11,350 nt of DNA from Ophiocordyceps camponoti-saundersi (nom. inval.) (lineage: Eukaryota; Ascomycota; Sordariomycetes; Hypocreales; Ophiocordycipitaceae). The translations under genes and the position numbers were made by a program. Numbering within the stretch: position 1 is the first letter of the stretch; the number at the start of each line of letters is the position of its first letter. Positions 8,463 to 11,350 of the stretch are shown here, piece by piece. The notes below the pieces were generated by a model. The model ran no database searches. It saw only the letters and a list, made by a program, of their open reading frames with translations, and was not told the DNA's origin. The DNA lies in assembly GCA_003339415.1 (NCBI GenBank), contig PDHQ01000684.1:1-11350 (forward strand). The letters run 5' to 3'.

Positions 8463-8800
8463 AAATTTAAGGAAATATTAAAAAATAAGGTAATTATCTT
8501 TATTACTTATACTTAAGCTATAATAAAAAAATAATATAATAAGAAATATTAGAAGCTTAAGTTTAAGCTTAGCGATTAGGTTTAGCTAAAACTTAAGAAA
8601 AGATATTCTATTCCTAATAGATAAGTAGCGAAGCTTTTAAAATAATAAACTAAGCCTTTTTATATAATTAAAAAAATTAGTTATTTAGCTTATTAACTAA
8701 ATTTCGATAACTTTATAAATATCTATTTTATTATATTAGTTATATAATTTTAATTAGCTAATATTTTAAGAGAATAACTTAGCTCTAAGCTTTATATTAA
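8463..8800 (+). pseudogene. Integrase C-terminal GPY/F-like region
   Basis: Reading moves to frame 3 after the T7 run at 8456-8462. Pieces include LKLKKRYSIPNR (near 8590-8625), VAKLLK followed by two stops and TKPFYIIKKISYLAY (8625-8690). In fungal gypsy elements this region reads as a Leu-hydrophobic-Lys-Gly-Tyr block, then Gly-Pro-Phe, then a hydrophobic Leu-Ala-Tyr-Arg-Leu block and an Ile-His-Pro-Val-Phe block; here INIYFII matches the last. It normally helps bind DNA and ends at the chromodomain. Confidence 0.75.
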
Positions 8801-8960
8801 TAATTATAAGATCGAATAAATCTTAAATAAGAGAAAAGTTAAAAAAGGGCGAGGTATTACTTAAATAAAGTATTTTATATATTAGAAAAGATATTTAAGT
8901 AATAATAATTAATAAGTAGCTAAAAAGGACTTTTAATAAAAGGAGATAATTAAAGAATTT
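8801..8960 (+). pseudogene. Chromodomain of the integrase
   Basis: Chromodomains bind methylated histone H3 and steer integration to heterochromatin. In frame 3 the sequence reads YKIE, a stop, ILNKRKVKKGRGIT (8805-8866), a stop, IKYFIY, a stop and KRY. This matches the consensus Tyr-Glu-Val-Glu-x-Ile-Leu-Asp-Lys-Arg followed by a Tyr-Leu-Val-Lys-Trp-Lys-Gly-Tyr strand, with Trp and Gln codons now stops. VAKKDF follows where Glu-Trp-x-x-x-x-Asp-Leu is expected. This places the element among the chromodomain-bearing gypsy elements. Confidence 0.82.
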
Positions 8961-9068
8961 AAGAAAGAAAAAAATAAGTTAAAAGCTAAGCTAGAAATTA
9001 CTAGGAAAAAATATATAAATACTTTTAAAAAGTACTAGCTATTAGAATAAGGTAAATAAGTTACTTAG
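8961..9068 (+). pseudogene. Charged C-terminal tail of the polyprotein
   Basis: Still in frame 3, the tail begins FKKEKNKLKAKLEITRKKYI. It is rich in Lys and Glu with spaced Leu, as in a short helix or coiled coil. The frame then meets several TAA/TAG close together near 9040-9070. I place the end of the polyprotein at about 9068, but the true stop codon cannot be told from RIP-made stops. Confidence 0.55.
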
Positions 9069-9301
9069 TAATAAACGCGTAATATTTTTAGGAAATAATA
9101 AACTTAACGCGTTACTATTTATACTAGATTTTCCTTTATTTTCCTACCTTTCTTCTCTTATTTCCCCTCTCTCCTATTTATCCTCTCTTATTCTCTTTAT
9201 ATTACTTATTTCTATTATATCTTCTTAGATATTAATCTTTATCCCCCTTATAATTATTTCTTTTTATTTTTTAATTCCTTTTATTATCTTTATATTATTT
9301 C
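9069..9301. other. C/T-rich leader or LTR-like stretch
   Basis: After a short part with two ACGCG sites (about 9075 and 9107), the + strand becomes strongly pyrimidine-rich from about 9125 to 9310, with CCTTTC, CTCTCTCC and TCCCCT runs. No reading frame stands out. By position it should contain the 3' end or 3' LTR of the gypsy element, but no second copy is in the window to prove it. It could equally be the leader of the reading frame that follows. Confidence 0.4.
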
Positions 9302-11032
9302 CTTTTCTTTATACTTAAGATTAATCCTCTTTATAATAATCCTTATTATTCTTATAATAAGATATATTATAAGTTATTTTATAAATAACTAATTTATACT
9401 CCCCTTATACTTATATTTAAAAGCTTTAAAAAAGCTATTTAGCTATTTAAAAACCTTATAAAATTTTAGTATTTATTTAAGTTACTTACTTATAAATTTA
9501 ATAACTAAAAATCGAATAATTATATAACTTTTATTACCTAAAAATAAGTATTATAAAAAGAGGAATATAATTTATTATTTAGTAAGTTAAATAATTATAT
9601 TTATTATATTAATAGAAAAGTAAAAAGGTAAGCTAATAAAAAATAACTCCCTAATAATAAGAATTATAATTTTAAATACTTACTTTTAAATAATAAATAC
9701 TCTAACTTTAACTACTCCTTATTTAAAGTTTCTTAAATTATAGCGCTTAGATATTTTACTTAATAAACTATTATAATATTTTCTTTTACTACTAGCTTTA
9801 CTTTTAAAATATTAGCTACCTTATTAAAAAGCTATACTTAACCTTTTTTACTATATTCCTTTACTAATATTAAAGGTAATATTTTTTAATAATCTAATTA
9901 GCTTAGAAAAAACTATTATAGCGCTTACGCGCTATTAGAAATTATAAAAGATTATATTAAGGGCCTTATTACTAAGTAAGTTTATTAGGAGTTAAAAAAG
10001 TTAAAGGAGATTAAAAGAATCTTAGCTATTATCTTTTATACTAATTACTTTAATAAGATAGAAAAAATAATATTAGTAGCTATAAAAAAGGAGATTAAGA
10101 TTAAGGGAGCTACTTTTATTTTTAGAAACTTTTTAGTAAGGCGTTTTATTACTCCTCTTACTTTAATTTAATAAAGCGTTTTTAGAACTTTTAATAAGTA
10201 AACTTACTTTATTTCTTAATAACTTAAAACTCTTATAATAGTTTCTAAAATAGCTATTTAATTTTAAGAAATTTTAAAAGCTAAAAAAGTTAAAAAAGCT
10301 AATAATAATTTCTTAGTAATTTATTATAATAATCTAATCTAAGTTATTAAATACTTATTTATTTTCTTTATAATATATTATAATAAATAAGCTTTAGTAT
10401 TTTAAGATATAAATATTACTTTAATTTAGGTAACTTATTTTAATAAGTATTTTACTAAATATAATACTTCCCTTAGCTTAAATTATATAGCGAAAATATT
10501 TAATATTAGTAATAAATAAATTATTAATTTCCTTATCTTAATACTTATTTTACTTAATACCTTAGCTTTTAAGAACTTATCGATTAATATTAATAAAGTT
10601 ATTATATTCGTTAATAAAAAGTTAGTATTTAATAATTTAAATAAGATTTTAAAATTTTATAAAAAAAACTAATAAGACTCTTATATTTATATAAGAGAAT
10701 AAATATATCTACTTAGTAAAGGTATTATTATTTTACTTCTAGCTATTATTATTAATTATATACTCTCTTTAGCTTAAAGCGATATTATTAAAAATAAGAT
10801 AATTTTAAACTTTAGTAATATTTCTATTTTTAATATTTTAAATTTAGTAAAAATAGCTCCCGATAATATTACTAAGAAGCTATATAGTTAGAAAAGTAGC
10901 TTAGTTAAACTTTTTAATAATATTAAATATATTATAACTATTAAGCTTATTAATACTAATTTATTTATCGATATAATAATAAATTAAAACTCTTTATAGC
11001 CTTTCGTAAAGCTTTAGTATAAACTATAATAG
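9302..11032 (+). pseudogene. Decayed long reading frame, unknown product
   Basis: Frame 2 can be followed for about 575 codons with only TAA/TAG stops, most at spacings that Gln/Trp codons would give. The best part starts at 9911 and reads NYYSAYALLEIIKDYIKGLI; a Lys/Glu-rich stretch follows, then IKIKGATFIFRNFLVRRFIT (about 10090-10150). The end (about 10500-10990) has many Asn that may have been Asp, with ILILLNTLAFKNLSININKV and VKIAPDNIT, suggesting an acidic, proline-bearing tail. I recognise no domain: no polymerase, integrase, helicase or zinc-knuckle motif is visible. It may be gag or an accessory protein of another element, or a duplicated host gene caught by RIP. Confidence 0.45.
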
Positions 11033-11230
11033 ATATATATTAATAACGCGATTTATATAAAAAGCACGCGTTATACCGTTTAATTATTAATAAGTAATAG
11101 CTATTATATCTATTTAACTATTAATATATTATAAATCTTTAAGTTATTTAACTATTAATATATAACGATAATATATTTACTAAGCTTAAGTAAAAACTTT
11201 ATAAATTAATATACTTTTAATATTATTTTT
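11033..11230. other. AT-rich spacer with imperfect repeats
   Basis: No gene is seen. It holds ACGCG sites at 11046 and 11066 (the second preceded by a surviving GCA), a 19-bp direct repeat, and degenerate units leading into the tandem array at the window end. Confidence 0.5.
11111..11163. repeat. 19-bp direct repeat, 34-bp period
   Basis: TATTTAACTATTAATATAT occurs at 11111-11129 and again at 11145-11163. Two copies only; function unknown. Confidence 0.75.
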
Positions 11231-11350
11231 TAATATTTTTTAATATTTTTTAATATTTTTTAATATTTTTTAATATTTTTTAATATTTTTTAATATTTTT
11301 TAATATTTTTTAATATTTTTTAATATTTTTTAATATTTTTTAATATTTTT
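11231..11350. repeat. 10-bp AT-only tandem array
   Basis: Twelve perfect head-to-tail copies of TAATATTTTT fill the last 120 bases and continue past the window edge. Degenerate copies precede it from about 11215. The unit has no G or C, so RIP cannot alter it further, and its copies show no divergence. It resembles an AT-rich minisatellite; the unit is not a known telomere repeat. Confidence 0.95.

Larger units (their letters stand above)
2795..9068 (+). mobile_element. Ty3/gypsy LTR retrotransposon (chromodomain type), RIP-degraded, nested
   Basis: Domain order along the + strand is reverse transcriptase, RNase H, integrase, GPY/F-like region and chromodomain. This is the Ty3/gypsy order; chromodomain-bearing members are common in fungi. 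The 3420-5205 segment is a later LTR-element insertion. The pol part reads in frame 2 to about 6260, frame 1 from 6271 to about 8455 and frame 3 to about 9068; both changes fall at poly-T runs. Catalytic Asp/Glu codons are mutated, so the element is dead. The 5' limit is uncertain: the AT-rich 504-990 stretch may also belong to it. I could not find a matching pair of LTRs; the 3' LTR, if present, would start after about 9068. Confidence 0.8.

Noticed and set aside
311..9300. 5' LTR of the gypsy element in 311-590 matching 9069-9300
   Set aside because: Both have C/T-rich tracts, but no extended matching sequence can be aligned.
9073..11075. Paired ACGCG sites near 9075/9107 and 11046/11066 as LTRs flanking the unknown frame
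   Set aside because: Only short words match, the spacing differs (32 versus 20 bases), and no longer alignment between the two places is visible.
11231..11350. Telomere
   Set aside because: The unit TAATATTTTT lacks the G-rich strand of telomeric repeats such as TTAGGG.
1..11350. Mitochondrial genome, suggested by AT content
   Set aside because: No mitochondrial genes or tRNAs are seen, and the specific absence of CpA/TpG with nested LTR elements fits nuclear RIP.

Overview
The window is a heavily mutated, AT-rich block of transposable-element DNA. It most likely comes from a filamentous ascomycete (Pezizomycotina) with active repeat-induced point mutation (RIP). The evidence is the near-total loss of CpA and its complement TpG across about 11 kb, while TpA is abundant and CpG still occurs. 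Every decayed reading frame I can follow carries TAA/TAG where Gln or Trp codons are expected. No intact protein-coding gene and no RNA gene is visible. The species cannot be told from the sequence.

Layout. Positions 1-129 are AT-rich spacer. Positions 130-310 form a small palindrome-rich island that still has many CpA/TpG sites and is bounded by 10-bp inverted ends, so it looks like a MITE-like insertion that arrived after RIP. Positions 311-990 hold a short C/T-rich tandem repeat, a GC-rich hairpin and AT-rich sequence without a recognisable gene. Positions 991-2794 are a less AT-rich 1.8-kb block bracketed by an 11-bp perfect inverted repeat, with one long low-stop frame of unknown function. 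From 2795 to about 9068 lies the best-recognised feature: the decayed polyprotein of a Ty3/gypsy LTR retrotransposon on the + strand. It reads in order: unrecognised segment, possible protease, reverse transcriptase, RNase H, integrase, GPY/F-like region, chromodomain. It is interrupted by a second, short LTR element (3420-5200) with 212-bp LTRs and a 5-bp target duplication, and the frame of the interrupted gene continues across the insertion. From about 9300 to 11032 a further long low-stop frame runs on the + strand with no family I recognise. The window ends inside a 10-bp AT-only tandem array.

How the parts relate. The history looks like nested transposition followed by RIP. The Ty3/gypsy element was present first and was hit by the short LTR element and perhaps by the 1.8-kb block. 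All three then lost CpA to TpA, which turned the catalytic Asp/Glu codons of reverse transcriptase and integrase into Asn/Lys. The 130-310 island was either inserted later or never targeted. The RIP-resistant residue is nearly all GpCpA/TpGpC. No novel functional system is evident. The items most worth a second look are the unidentified 9302-11032 frame, the 1.8-kb bracketed block, the unmutated island, and the sequence-context pattern of surviving CpA.
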